28,970 bases of DNA from JAVJSF01 sp040219555 (GTDB taxonomy: Bacteria; Actinomycetota; Thermoleophilia; Miltoncostaeales; Miltoncostaeaceae), in the NCBI GenBank assembly GCA_040219555.1, contig JAVJSF010000012.1:1-28970 (forward strand), given 5' to 3'. This document shows positions 7,253 to 15,156 of the stretch, piece after piece. Positions within the stretch are counted from its first letter, which is position 1, and the number at the start of each line of letters is the position of its first letter. A model generated the notes under the pieces. The model ran no database searches, had not been told where the DNA came from, and saw only the letters and a list, made by a program, of their open reading frames with translations. The position numbers and the translations under genes are program-made.

Positions 7253-8971
7253 ATGCGGGCGGTTGACGCGACATTGGCCTGCCTCAAGAGGGCGGGCGTG
7301 GATGCCATCTTCGGGATCCCCGGCGGACCGGTGATCCCCCTTTTCGATGCCCTTCACGACGACCCGGACATCCGCCTGTTCTTGGCGCGCCACGAACAGG
7401 GCGCCGGGCACATGGCCGAAGGGTACGCGAAGGTCACCGGCAGAGCCGGGGTCTGCACCGCAACCTCCGGTCCGGGCGCGACGAACCTGGTGACGCCCAT
7501 CGCCGACGCCTACATGGACTCGGTGCCCCTCGTGGCGATCACCGGGCAGGTGGGCTCCGCCCGCGTGGGCACCGATGCGTTCCAGGAGGCCGACATCGTC
7601 GGCATCACGCTGCCGATCGTGAAGCACTCCTACCTGATCAAGGATGCCCAGGAGTTGCCGGACGCCCTCACCGAGGCGATCCACATCGCCCAGACCGGCC
7701 GGCCCGGCCCGGTGCTGGTGGACGTCTGCGTGGACCAGTGGGCCGTCGATGTCGGCGATCTGCCCGACGGGCCGCCGGACATGCCCGGCTACCACCCGCC
7801 CTTGTCGGCGGGCCACCCGCGCCAACTCGAAGCGGCCGCCCGTGTCCTCCAGGCCGCCGAGCGACCGGTGATCTACGCCGGCGGCGGGATCGTCACCGGC
7901 GAGGCCTCCGCCCAGCTCACCCGCCTGTCGGAGGTCACCGGCATCCCGGTGAACACCACCCTGATGGGTCTGGGTGGTTTCCCCGGCACGCATCCGCTCT
8001 TTGTCGGGATGCCGGGCATGCACGGGCTCGCGGCGGCCACCTACGCCTTCCAGTCCTCGGACGCCATCCTCGCGGTGGGTGTGCGTTTCGATGAGCGCGT
8101 CCTGTCGACGGTCATGCACGAGTGGGCACCCAACGCCAAGATCATCCACATCGATGTGGATCCGGCGGAGATCTCGAAGAATCGCGGCGCCCACATCGGC
8201 ATCGCCGGCAACGCTGCGCCGGCTCTCGAGGCCCTGGCCAACGCCTACGAGTCCCTGCCTCAGTCCCACGATGCCGCGCGCCGCGCCGCCTGGCTCGAGC
8301 AGATCGAGGGCTGGAAGCGCCAGTACCCCTACCAGGTCGATGACGAGCCCGGGGTCATCCAGCCCCAGCACGTGATCCAGTCGATCTACCGCCTCACCCG
8401 CGGGCAGGCGGTGGTCTGCACCGACGTCGGCCAGCACCAGATGTTCGCCGCCCAGCACTACACCTTCGACCGTCCCCGCCGCTGGCTTACATCGGGCGGC
8501 CTCGGCACCATGGGCTTCGGCCTGCCCTCGGCGATCGGCGCCCAGGTCGCCCTGCCGGACGAGCTCGTCGTCGACATCGCCGGCGACGGGTCCTTCGAGA
8601 TGACCCTGCAGGAGTTGTCGACCGCCCAGATGTACGGGCTGCCGGTCAAGGTGATCATCCTCAACAACGGATTCCTCGGCATGGTGCGCCAGTGGCAGGA
8701 GCTGTTCTGGCAGTCGCGCTACTCGGGGACCAGCTACGAGGCATTCCAGCCGGACTTCGCGCGCATCGCGCACGCCTACGGCATCCATGGGTCCACGGTG
8801 CATGAGCCGGCCAACCTCGACGACGCACTGGCCGAGGCCTTCGCCGCCGACGGGCCGGCGCTGGTCGATGTGCGCATCAACCCGACCGCCAAGGTCTTCC
8901 CGATGGTCCCCCAGGGCAAGGGTCCCGACGCCCTGATCGTCGGGAACCCCTCCCAGGGGCTGTCGACCTGA
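7253..8971 (+). CDS. ilvB: Acetolactate synthase-type thiamine diphosphate enzyme (large subunit)
   Basis: A 572-residue ThDP enzyme starting at ATG 7253 behind a GGGGTGG purine run; GTG 7244 is an in-frame alternative. The start MRAVDATLACLKRAGVDAIF followed by GIPGG fits the family's usual N-terminus. The cofactor-activating glutamate is Glu48 in ARHEQGAGHMAEGYA. The ThDP motif runs from GDGSFEMTLQEL (444 onward) to ILNN (about 469-472). A KVFPMVPQGKG stretch near the C-terminus is typical of acetohydroxyacid synthases, which condense pyruvate with pyruvate or 2-oxobutyrate for branched-chain amino acid synthesis. No regulatory subunit gene (ilvN) or other ilv gene is adjacent, so a specialised role in this neighbourhood, or a related ThDP carboligase activity, cannot be excluded. 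Confidence 0.85.
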   Translation: MRAVDATLACLKRAGVDAIFGIPGGPVIPLFDALHDDPDIRLFLARHEQGAGHMAEGYAKVTGRAGVCTATSGPGATNLVTPIADAYMDSVPLVAITGQVGSARVGTDAFQEADIVGITLPIVKHSYLIKDAQELPDALTEAIHIAQTGRPGPVLVDVCVDQWAVDVGDLPDGPPDMPGYHPPLSAGHPRQLEAAARVLQAAERPVIYAGGGIVTGEASAQLTRLSEVTGIPVNTTLMGLGGFPGTHPLFVGMPGMHGLAAATYAFQSSDAILAVGVRFDERVLSTVMHEWAPNAKIIHIDVDPAEISKNRGAHIGIAGNAAPALEALANAYESLPQSHDAARRAAWLEQIEGWKRQYPYQVDDEPGVIQPQHVIQSIYRLTRGQAVVCTDVGQHQMFAAQHYTFDRPRRWLTSGGLGTMGFGLPSAIGAQVALPDELVVDIAGDGSFEMTLQELSTAQMYGLPVKVIILNNGFLGMVRQWQELFWQSRYSGTSYEAFQPDFARIAHAYGIHGSTVHEPANLDDALAEAFAADGPALVDVRINPTAKVFPMVPQGKGPDALIVGNPSQGLST

Positions 8972-8984
8972 GCCGGAGCCCGGC

Positions 8985-9287
8985 CTAGTAGAACTCGGCG
9001 ATCCGCACCCCGGTGCGGATCTGCTCCTCATCGAAGTCCATCTCCTCCGCCAACGGAGCCGGCACGTGTGCGGGGATGCTCACCTCGAACTCGCCGTCCT
9101 CGTCGGCGTGGGCGGCGTAGTACGCGGCGAAGTTGCTGATCGAGAAGCCCAGCACCTCATGGGTGTCCGGGTCGAAAAAGACCGTCAGGCCCTCGGAGTT
9201 GGTGACCGCCGAGGCGTTGTCGTGACCGCGATAGATCTGGCGGTAGGTGTCGGTCTCGGCGTTGTAGTTGGGGTCGGCGTCAGACAG
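8985..9287 (-). CDS. Second DUF2283-like protein, apparently starting at CTG
   Basis: An open minus-strand frame of 100 residues ends with TAG at 8987-8985. Its segment VLGFSISNFAAYYAAHADED aligns without gaps to VVGFSIPNFKAWHAAHAEDD of the protein at 6845-7156, and the lengths agree (100 and 103). The frame has no ATG, GTG or TTG between the upstream in-frame TAG (about 9336) and codon 46. CTG at 9287-9285 sits 6 bases after a perfect AAGGAG and yields an N-terminus SDADPNYNAETDTYRQIY that matches the paralogue's YDEAADTYHVSY. CTG is therefore the best start. The C-terminus is extended and acidic (EEMDFDEEQ, then IAEFY). It is convergent with the ilvB-like gene. Function unknown; an automatic gene finder could miss it. 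Confidence 0.8.
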   Translation of the reverse strand: MSDADPNYNAETDTYRQIYRGHDNASAVTNSEGLTVFFDPDTHEVLGFSISNFAAYYAAHADEDGEFEVSIPAHVPAPLAEEMDFDEEQIRTGVRIAEFY

Positions 9288-9583
9288 CGGGATCTCCTTG
9301 AGGGGCGTGCCGTCAGAATCGTTTCGATGCTACCAAGGGTGTCGTCGGTCCCCGCCCGCGCGCCGGGCTGTAGGATGTCCTGCCCGAGCGCCAAAAGAGC
9401 GTACTTTGCAGGAAAAACCGCGCGCTTGTTGCACTTGACGCGCAGTGGTAGCGCTCGGTAGCCTTGCGCCCCGTGCGGGCCACTCGGCCCGACATCGGCC
9501 CTGCAGTGCCTCCGGTCGCATCGCGGCCGCGGCCGACGTCGGCCGTGAGCCGGCCCCTGTTGCCGACCACGAGGGAGGATTGG
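9288..9583. promoter_or_regulatory. Divergent intergenic region with operon promoter and 5' leader
   Basis: On the plus strand, -35 TTGACG (9435-9440) and -10 TAGCCT (9459-9464) are 18 bases apart, after an A/T-richer stretch (9410-9430) that could act as an UP element. This gives a leader of about 113 bases before the thiolase-like gene, containing the perfect palindrome CGGCCGACGTCGGCCG at 9530-9545. On the minus strand a weaker TAGCAT (9333-9328) could serve the DUF2283-like gene. Nothing else is seen. Confidence 0.6.
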
Positions 9584-10813
9584 ATGAGCGAGGCCACGCC
9601 CAATGTCCAAGAGGCGCGCCGCATGCTCGCCAAGGGCATTGTGATCGCCGGAGTGGGTGAGACCGAGCAGGGCAAGCTGGAGGGCCGCGGGTCCTTCCAG
9701 CTCCTCGAAGAGGTCACCAAGATCACCTTGGATGATGCCGGGATCGGTCTGGCGGAGGTCGACGGGCTGGTCACCGCCTTCTCGTTCGTCGAGTCGACGC
9801 TGATGCACTCGACGACCCTCGCGGACTACCTGGGGATGGAGCCGGGCTACTTCGCATCGGTCGCCGTCGGTGGCGCGACCGCGCCGCTGATGGCCGTGCA
9901 GGCCGCGATGGCCATCGATGCCGGCCTGGCCGAAGTCGTCCTGTGCGTCCGGGGCGACAACACCCGCTCGGGCATCAGCTCCTCGGGCATGATCGCCATG
10001 GCCCGCGAGATGAGTCATGGTGAGTACGAGGCCCCCTACGGCCTCACCACGATCGGTGGCTACGGCCTGCTGGCCCAGCGCTACATGCACGAGCACAACG
10101 TGCCCCAGGAGGCGCTGGCGTCCGTGGTGGCCACCCAGTCCGAGCACGCCGCCCTCAAGTGGAACGCGATGCTGCGCGACCCAGTGAGCGTCGAGGACGT
10201 CATGAACGACCGGTGGATCGCCACCCCGTTCCACGCCATGGACTGCTCTCTGGTCTCCGATGGCGCCGCGGCGTTTCTCGTGACCACCGCCGCACGCGCC
10301 AAGGACATGAAGCGCAAGCCGGTCTACATCACCGGCATCGGCGAGGGCTACTCGCACCAGTACATCACCTCGGCCAAGTCGGTCGACGGCGTGCGCCAGG
10401 GCCTCGGCCGCGCCGGCCGCCGCGCCATGGAGGTCGCCGGGGTCACCCCGCAGGACCTCGATGTCGCCGAGATCTACGACTCGTTCAGCTTCACCCCGCT
10501 GATCGCCCTCGAGGGCTTCGGCGTCTGCGGTCCCGGCGAGGCCGGCGACTGGGTGCTGGAGGGCAACGCCAAGCTGGGCGGCGCGCTCCCGATGAACACC
10601 CACGGCGGCCTGATCCGTCAGGCCCACCTGGGTGCCATGCACCACATCGTCGAGGCAACTCTGCAGCTGCGCGGCGAGGCCGACGACACCGCGCGCGGCG
10701 GCGGCGACCACCAGGTCCCCGATGCCAAGGTGGCGATCACCAACGGCTCGGGCGGCATCCTGGCGGCGACGAGCGCCCTGGTCCTGTCCAGCGAACCGCC
10801 GTCGGCGGCCTAG
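9584..10813 (+). CDS. Thiolase-like protein lacking the nucleophilic cysteine (SCP-x/Ltp2-like)
   Basis: A 409-residue thiolase-superfamily protein, ATG 9584 with SD GGGAGGA. The fold is recognisable from IVIAGVGETEQGKLEGR at the start, AEIYDSFSFTPLIALEGFG, NTHGGLIRQAHLGAMHHIVE and a C-terminal NGSGGILAATSALVL. At the position of the catalytic Cys the sequence is ASVAVGGATA (91-100), with no cysteine, and the usual GHP motif is replaced by NTHGG. Some cysteine-free members are aldolases that cut steroid side chains (Ltp2) and require a DUF35 partner. The next gene is a DUF35 protein, 17 bases downstream, so a Ltp2-like acyl-CoA lyase or a non-catalytic complex subunit is plausible. The substrate is unknown. 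It is the first gene of a six-gene operon. Confidence 0.85.
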   Translation: MSEATPNVQEARRMLAKGIVIAGVGETEQGKLEGRGSFQLLEEVTKITLDDAGIGLAEVDGLVTAFSFVESTLMHSTTLADYLGMEPGYFASVAVGGATAPLMAVQAAMAIDAGLAEVVLCVRGDNTRSGISSSGMIAMAREMSHGEYEAPYGLTTIGGYGLLAQRYMHEHNVPQEALASVVATQSEHAALKWNAMLRDPVSVEDVMNDRWIATPFHAMDCSLVSDGAAAFLVTTAARAKDMKRKPVYITGIGEGYSHQYITSAKSVDGVRQGLGRAGRRAMEVAGVTPQDLDVAEIYDSFSFTPLIALEGFGVCGPGEAGDWVLEGNAKLGGALPMNTHGGLIRQAHLGAMHHIVEATLQLRGEADDTARGGGDHQVPDAKVAITNGSGGILAATSALVLSSEPPSAA

Positions 10814-10830
10814 GCAACGGAGAACTGAAG

Positions 10831-11274
10831 ATGTCTGAGCAGTCCACCAAGCCGGCCTACACCAAGCCGCTGCCCGACCTGCGCCCCGAGGGTGCGACGT
10901 TCTGGGCGGGCACCAAGGAGCACAAGCTCCTGCTTCCGGCGGGCCCCGACGGCACGCCGTTCTGGTACCCGCGCGCCTACGCGCCGGGCACCCTGGAGCC
11001 CGTCCAGTGGGTCGAGTCCGCCGGTACCGGCGAGATCTACACGTACTCGGTCCACTTCATCGGCCCGAGCAAGGCCTACAAGGGCGACCCTCCGCACGTG
11101 GTCGCCTTGGTCGATCTGGACGAGGGGGTGCGGGTGATGACCAACCTGGTGATCGACCAGGCGCCGGACTACCCGTCGATCGATCCCGCCGATGTCGCCA
11201 TCGGCAAGCGCGTGCGCGTCGTGTTCCACGACGTCACCGATGAGATCACGCTGCCGAAGTTCGCCCTCGCCTAG
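10831..11274 (+). CDS. DUF35 OB-fold protein without zinc-ribbon cysteines
   Basis: A 147-residue DUF35/OB-fold protein, ATG 10831. In this family an N-terminal rubredoxin-like zinc ribbon (two CxxC pairs) is followed by an OB fold that binds acyl-CoA and holds a thiolase partner. Here the ribbon segment reads HKLLLPAGPDGTPFWYPRAY and has no cysteines, while the OB-fold features GTGEIYTYSVHF and PHVVALVDLDEGVRVMTNL are clear, as is a GKRVRVVF strand. It is tightly linked to the cysteine-free thiolase upstream, so it is probably that protein's obligate partner, shuttling or positioning an acyl-CoA. Zinc binding is unlikely. The second DUF35 gene in the operon (15157) keeps all four cysteines. 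Confidence 0.88.
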   Translation: MSEQSTKPAYTKPLPDLRPEGATFWAGTKEHKLLLPAGPDGTPFWYPRAYAPGTLEPVQWVESAGTGEIYTYSVHFIGPSKAYKGDPPHVVALVDLDEGVRVMTNLVIDQAPDYPSIDPADVAIGKRVRVVFHDVTDEITLPKFALA

Positions 11275-11312
11275 GCACGGGCGGGGACAGGACCTGATGA
11301 GGGGGACCCAGA

Positions 11313-12980
11313 ATGGGTGAGTGGAGTGACTGGTACAACCGCGATGACCCGACCAAGTGGGTTCTCGCCGAGGTCCTGCGCAACCGCGCCGAGGCCACCC
11401 CGGACCGCGAGTATCTGAAGTTCGCGGACAATCCGTGGGTGAGCTATGGCGAGGTCAACGCACGGGCCAACCGCGTGGCCAACGCCCTTCTGCAGCGTGG
11501 TCTGCAGAAGGGTGAGTCGGTCAGCGTGCTGCTGCCGAACTGCGAGGAGTTCCTGCCGGTCTGGTACGGCATCCTCAAGGCCGGCGGCGTGATGAGCTCG
11601 ATCAACACCGCCTACAAGGGCGACTTCCTGAGCTGGACGATCAACCTGGTCGAGTCGCGCACGCTGTTTGTCGCCGACTCGCATCTGGATCGTCTGGACC
11701 TCGTGAAGAGCGAGCTGCCGCACCTCAAGCACGTCATCGTGCTGAGCACCGGTGCCAAGGAGGGCCCGGACCCGGACTCCAAGGTCTTCAGCTCGGAGCC
11801 GCTCGAGGCTCTCATGACCGCATCCGACGGCGAGCCCGACGGGGTCGAGTACTCCTGGACCGACGATGCGCGGATCATGTTCACCTCGGGCACCACCGGT
11901 CGCTCGAAGGGTGTGATCAAGCAGAACGCCGCCGACTACTTCTCGGCGCGCGGCCTGCTGGAGGTGGTCTCGGCCACCGCCGGGCGGAGCATCGAGGAGT
12001 TGGCCGAGGACACCTTCTTCTCGTGTCTGCCGCTGTTCCACTCCAACGCCCAGGTGCTCTCGGGCTACCCGGCGCTGGTGGCCGGAGGGCGCGTCGCCTA
12101 CGTGGAGCGCTTCTCCTCGAGCAAGTTCTGGCAGCAGATCATCGACGCGGAGGCCACGGTCTTCAACTCGATCGGTGCCGTCAGCTACTTCATCTGGAAC
12201 ATCCCGCCGTCGGATCTGGATCGGGCCCACAAGGTCCACACCTGCTTTGCCGCCCCGGCCCCGCGGGACATCTACAACGAGTTCCAGGAGCGTTTCGGGG
12301 TCAAGTTCATCGAGGGGTACGGCCTCACCGAGACCGGTATGGCCACCTACATGGACCCGACCAAGCCGGCCGTCCCGGGCTCGATGGGCAAGGCCAACCC
12401 GGGCTACGAGGTCACCGTCGTGGAGCCGGGCACCGACCTGCCGCTCGCGCCCAACACCCCGGGCGAGATCGTGGTCGACATGAAGATCCCGAACATCGTC
12501 ATGCGGGCCTACTACGGCATGCCCGAGAAGACCGCCGACGACTTCCGGAACCTCAAGCTGCACACCGGCGACCTCGGCCGCATGGACGAGGACGGCTACT
12601 TCTACTTCATGGACCGCGTGAAGGACTACATCCGTCGCCGCGGCGAGAACGTGTCCTCCATGGAGGTGGAGCGCCAGGTGTCGGATCACCCGGCCATCAA
12701 GGAGGCCGCGGCGATCGGCGTGAAGGCCGGCGAGGGTGCCTCCTCCGAGGACGAGATCATGGTGATCTGCATCCCCGAGGGCGACGCTCCGGACCCGGCC
12801 GAGTTCACGCAGTGGATGGCCGACCGCATGCCGTACTTCATGGTGCCGCGCTACATCCGCTACGTGGCCGAGCTCCCCAAGACGCCGACCGAGCGCGTGC
12901 AGAAGGTCAAGCTGCGCGAGGAGGGCATCACGGCCGACACGTTCGACCGTGACGCCGCCGGCATCGTCGTCAAGCGCTGA
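11313..12980 (+). CDS. Acyl-CoA ligase (ANL superfamily, AMP-forming)
   Basis: A 555-residue adenylate-forming ligase with ATG 11313 after a GAGGGGGA ribosome binding site. The P-loop motif TSGTTGRSKG is at 191-200. Further family motifs are EGYGLTETGMATY (substrate and AMP pocket), HTGDLGRMDEDGYFYFMDR (adenylate-binding aspartate) and DYIRRRGENVSSMEVE (hinge). The overall sequence recalls carnitine/crotonobetaine-CoA ligases and FadD-type proteins, which convert a carboxylate to its CoA thioester using ATP. In this operon it would supply the activated substrate to the thiolase/DUF35 proteins. The C-terminal motif reads PKTPTERVQKVKLRE, with Arg where many relatives have Lys. I cannot assign the acid substrate. 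Confidence 0.92.
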   Translation: MGEWSDWYNRDDPTKWVLAEVLRNRAEATPDREYLKFADNPWVSYGEVNARANRVANALLQRGLQKGESVSVLLPNCEEFLPVWYGILKAGGVMSSINTAYKGDFLSWTINLVESRTLFVADSHLDRLDLVKSELPHLKHVIVLSTGAKEGPDPDSKVFSSEPLEALMTASDGEPDGVEYSWTDDARIMFTSGTTGRSKGVIKQNAADYFSARGLLEVVSATAGRSIEELAEDTFFSCLPLFHSNAQVLSGYPALVAGGRVAYVERFSSSKFWQQIIDAEATVFNSIGAVSYFIWNIPPSDLDRAHKVHTCFAAPAPRDIYNEFQERFGVKFIEGYGLTETGMATYMDPTKPAVPGSMGKANPGYEVTVVEPGTDLPLAPNTPGEIVVDMKIPNIVMRAYYGMPEKTADDFRNLKLHTGDLGRMDEDGYFYFMDRVKDYIRRRGENVSSMEVERQVSDHPAIKEAAAIGVKAGEGASSEDEIMVICIPEGDAPDPAEFTQWMADRMPYFMVPRYIRYVAELPKTPTERVQKVKLREEGITADTFDRDAAGIVVKR

Positions 12981-12985
12981 TCCCG

Positions 12986-13975
12986 ATGGCGGAGATCATC
13001 CGGTACGGGGCCTACGTGCCCCGTTACCGGGCTCCCCTCGGGGAGATCCAATCCTTCTTCGGCCGTCCCGGTCGCCCGCGCTCCAAGGCGCTGGCGACCC
13101 CTGCGCTGGACGAGGACACCCTCACGATGGCCTTCGAGGCCTCCCAGACCGCCCTCGCCGGTGGTCAGAGCCCCGGGACCCTCATCGCCGTCAGCCAGAG
13201 CCCACCGTTCCGGTTGCGCAAACTGGCCTCGACCCTCGCCCGCACCCTCGGCCTGGACGGGGTCACGCCGATCGATCTGGCCGGCAATGGCGCGTCCCTC
13301 CTCGACGGCTTCGCGATCGCACAGGCGATCGCCGCGGCCGGTGGCGAGCCGACGCTGGTGGTGGCCGCCGACCACCTCGTGAGCTACGAGGAGCGGGTCT
13401 GCGACACCCTGTCGGCCGGTGCGTCCTGCGCCTACCTGATCGGCTCCTCGGGTGGCTGTGCCACCCTCGGGGCCAGCGCCCGCGCCGCCCGTGAGGTGTA
13501 CGACGTCTGGGTTCTGGGCAACGAGCCCGAGGCCCGCTATCGACTCGAGGTCCTCTTCGAGACCTACGGAGCGGTGGCCGCCGAGGCCTTGGCGGCCCTC
13601 GAGGCCGCCACCGAGCGCACCACCGGCGACTACGCCGCGGTCTGTCCCAGCCAGCCACACCCTCAGACCCTGCGCGGGCTGGGAAGGGTGGGCGTGGCCC
13701 CCGGTCAGCTCGAGCGCACCAGCTTCGTCGGAGACATCGGCAACCTTGGCGCGGCCTCGGTCGGCGTGTCGCTCGCTCTCGGCCTCGACGGCGCCTCCTC
13801 CGGCGACGCCCTTCTGGCCCTCGGCTACGGCGGCGGCGAGGCGATCGCCCAAGAGGTGACCGTCACCGGGACCCCCACCGGCGCCGGCACCGCGGAGGCG
13901 ATGGCCGACTCGGAGGCGATCAGCCTGTCGACGTACTACCGTTGGACTCGCGGCCGACAGGCCGAACCCCACTAG
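12986..13975 (+). CDS. HMG-CoA synthase-like protein with no catalytic cysteine
   Basis: A 329-residue condensing-enzyme-fold protein, ATG 12986, 5 bases after the ligase stop. The N-terminus IIRYGAYVPRYR and the later DALLALGYGGGEA resemble 3-hydroxy-3-methylglutaryl-CoA synthases and related KAS III-like proteins. The stretch that would hold the nucleophilic Cys reads IDLAGNGASLLDG (96-108), with Gly about residue 100 in place of Cys. The histidine region reads VCPSQPHPQTLRGL. The order HMGS-like, thiolase, DUF35 is the same as in archaea, where the three form one complex that passes acetoacetyl-CoA from thiolase to HMGS. Here the HMGS-like subunit is probably unable to form the acyl-enzyme, so a structural or different catalytic role is likely. 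The family call is firm; the function is not. Confidence 0.8.
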   Translation: MAEIIRYGAYVPRYRAPLGEIQSFFGRPGRPRSKALATPALDEDTLTMAFEASQTALAGGQSPGTLIAVSQSPPFRLRKLASTLARTLGLDGVTPIDLAGNGASLLDGFAIAQAIAAAGGEPTLVVAADHLVSYEERVCDTLSAGASCAYLIGSSGGCATLGASARAAREVYDVWVLGNEPEARYRLEVLFETYGAVAAEALAALEAATERTTGDYAAVCPSQPHPQTLRGLGRVGVAPGQLERTSFVGDIGNLGAASVGVSLALGLDGASSGDALLALGYGGGEAIAQEVTVTGTPTGAGTAEAMADSEAISLSTYYRWTRGRQAEPH

Positions 13976-13984
13976 GGAGGACCG

Positions 13985-15154
13985 ATGCGCATCGGTGTGC
14001 TCGGGGTCGGCAAGACCCCCCACAAGATCCAGCACAACAAGTCCCTGCGCGACCTTGCTGTGGAGTCCAGCCGGCTCGCCCTGGACGATGCCGGGCTCTC
14101 GCCGTCGGACATCCAGGCGATGTATGTCGGCAACGTCGGCTCGGTCGGCTTCAACTACGAGAACTCCACCGGCCTGATGGTGGCCCACCATGTCGGGGTC
14201 GTGCCCGCCGCCGCCGTGCGCGTCGAGGCGGCATGCGGCACCGGCGCGTGGGCGCTGCACCTGGGTTGTGTGGCCATCCTCTCGGGTCTGTACGACACCG
14301 TGATGGTGCTCGGGTGCGAGAAGATGAACGACCTCGCGACGGCCGAGGGCACGTCGATCATCGCCCAGGCGGCGGACTCCAAGGAGGAGTACTTCTCGGG
14401 GCTCACCTTCCCCTCGGGGACGGCCCTGACGGCCCGTCGCTACATGCAGACCTACGGGCTCACCGAGGAGGACCTGGCCCACACCTCGGTCAAGAACCAC
14501 CACTACGGTGCCCGCAACCCGTACGCCCACCTGCGCTTCGAGTGCACGGTGGAGGAGGTCATGCGCTCGGCGAAGGTCGCCGATCCGCTCAAGCTGTACG
14601 AGGTCTGCCCGATGACCGACGCCTCGTCGGCGATCGTCCTGTGTCGCGAGGAGATCCTGCGCGACCAGCCCGACAAGCCGCAGGTGTATGTCACCGCCAG
14701 CCAGATGGCCACGGGCACCTGGTACGCCGCCAGCGACAGCCTCGATGACGCCCACGCACTGTTCGCCCGGCCCGCCGAGCGGGCCTACGCGATGGCCGGC
14801 ATCAGCGCCGACGACGTGGACGTGGCCGAGATCTACAACTCGTTCGCCATCCAGGAGCCGCTGGGCATCGAGGGGCTCGGTTTCGCCGAGCAGGGCAAGG
14901 GCTGGGAGGGCGCCGCCGACGGCTCGACCTGGATCGACGGCAAGGTCGGCATCAACCTGTCGGGCGGCCTGCTGTGCAAGGGCCACCCGCTGGGTGCGAC
15001 CGGCGCGACCCAGGCGGTCGACATCATCGAGCAGTTGCGCGGCACGGCGCCGCCCGACATGCAGCGCAAGGATGCCGAGACCGGGATCTCGGCCTGCCGC
15101 GGCGGCCCGGGCTCGGTGGGCGCCATCCACATCTACCAGCGCCTGGAGGGCTGA
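13985..15154 (+). CDS. Thiolase (acetyl-CoA acyltransferase type) with intact active site
   Basis: A 389-residue thiolase, ATG 13985 with SD GGGAGGA. The nucleophile is Cys84 in RVEAACGTGAWALH and the conserved histidine is His334 in CKGHPLGATGATQ. A second cysteine region, SACRGGPGSVGAIHI, lies near the C-terminus. AEIYNSFAIQEPLGIEGLG is typical of the SCP-x/archaeal branch. Such enzymes cleave 3-oxoacyl-CoA with CoA, or condense two acyl-CoAs. The next gene, two bases after the stop, is a zinc-ribbon DUF35 protein. Bacterial precedents for a thiolase-DUF35 pair include BbsA/BbsB of anaerobic toluene breakdown, and the archaeal acetoacetyl-CoA thiolase complex. It belongs to the same operon as the HMGS-like gene. 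Confidence 0.9.
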   Translation: MRIGVLGVGKTPHKIQHNKSLRDLAVESSRLALDDAGLSPSDIQAMYVGNVGSVGFNYENSTGLMVAHHVGVVPAAAVRVEAACGTGAWALHLGCVAILSGLYDTVMVLGCEKMNDLATAEGTSIIAQAADSKEEYFSGLTFPSGTALTARRYMQTYGLTEEDLAHTSVKNHHYGARNPYAHLRFECTVEEVMRSAKVADPLKLYEVCPMTDASSAIVLCREEILRDQPDKPQVYVTASQMATGTWYAASDSLDDAHALFARPAERAYAMAGISADDVDVAEIYNSFAIQEPLGIEGLGFAEQGKGWEGAADGSTWIDGKVGINLSGGLLCKGHPLGATGATQAVDIIEQLRGTAPPDMQRKDAETGISACRGGPGSVGAIHIYQRLEG

Positions 15155-15156
15155 GG

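Noticed and set aside
7223..9031. A 602-codon open frame antisense to the acetolactate synthase-type gene
   Set aside because: Its composition is the mirror of a high-GC coding frame; the plus-strand protein has all ThDP motifs and the antisense product matches no family.
12840..12930. Loss of the catalytic lysine in the acyl-CoA ligase (PTERVQK)
   Set aside because: Arg at this position with a following QK is, as I recall, common in the carnitine-CoA-ligase-like branch, so it is not evidence for an inactive enzyme.
12860..15130. A 756-codon minus-strand open frame across the HMGS-like and thiolase genes
   Set aside because: It spans several genes with clear active-site motifs on the plus strand, and long antisense frames are expected at this GC content.
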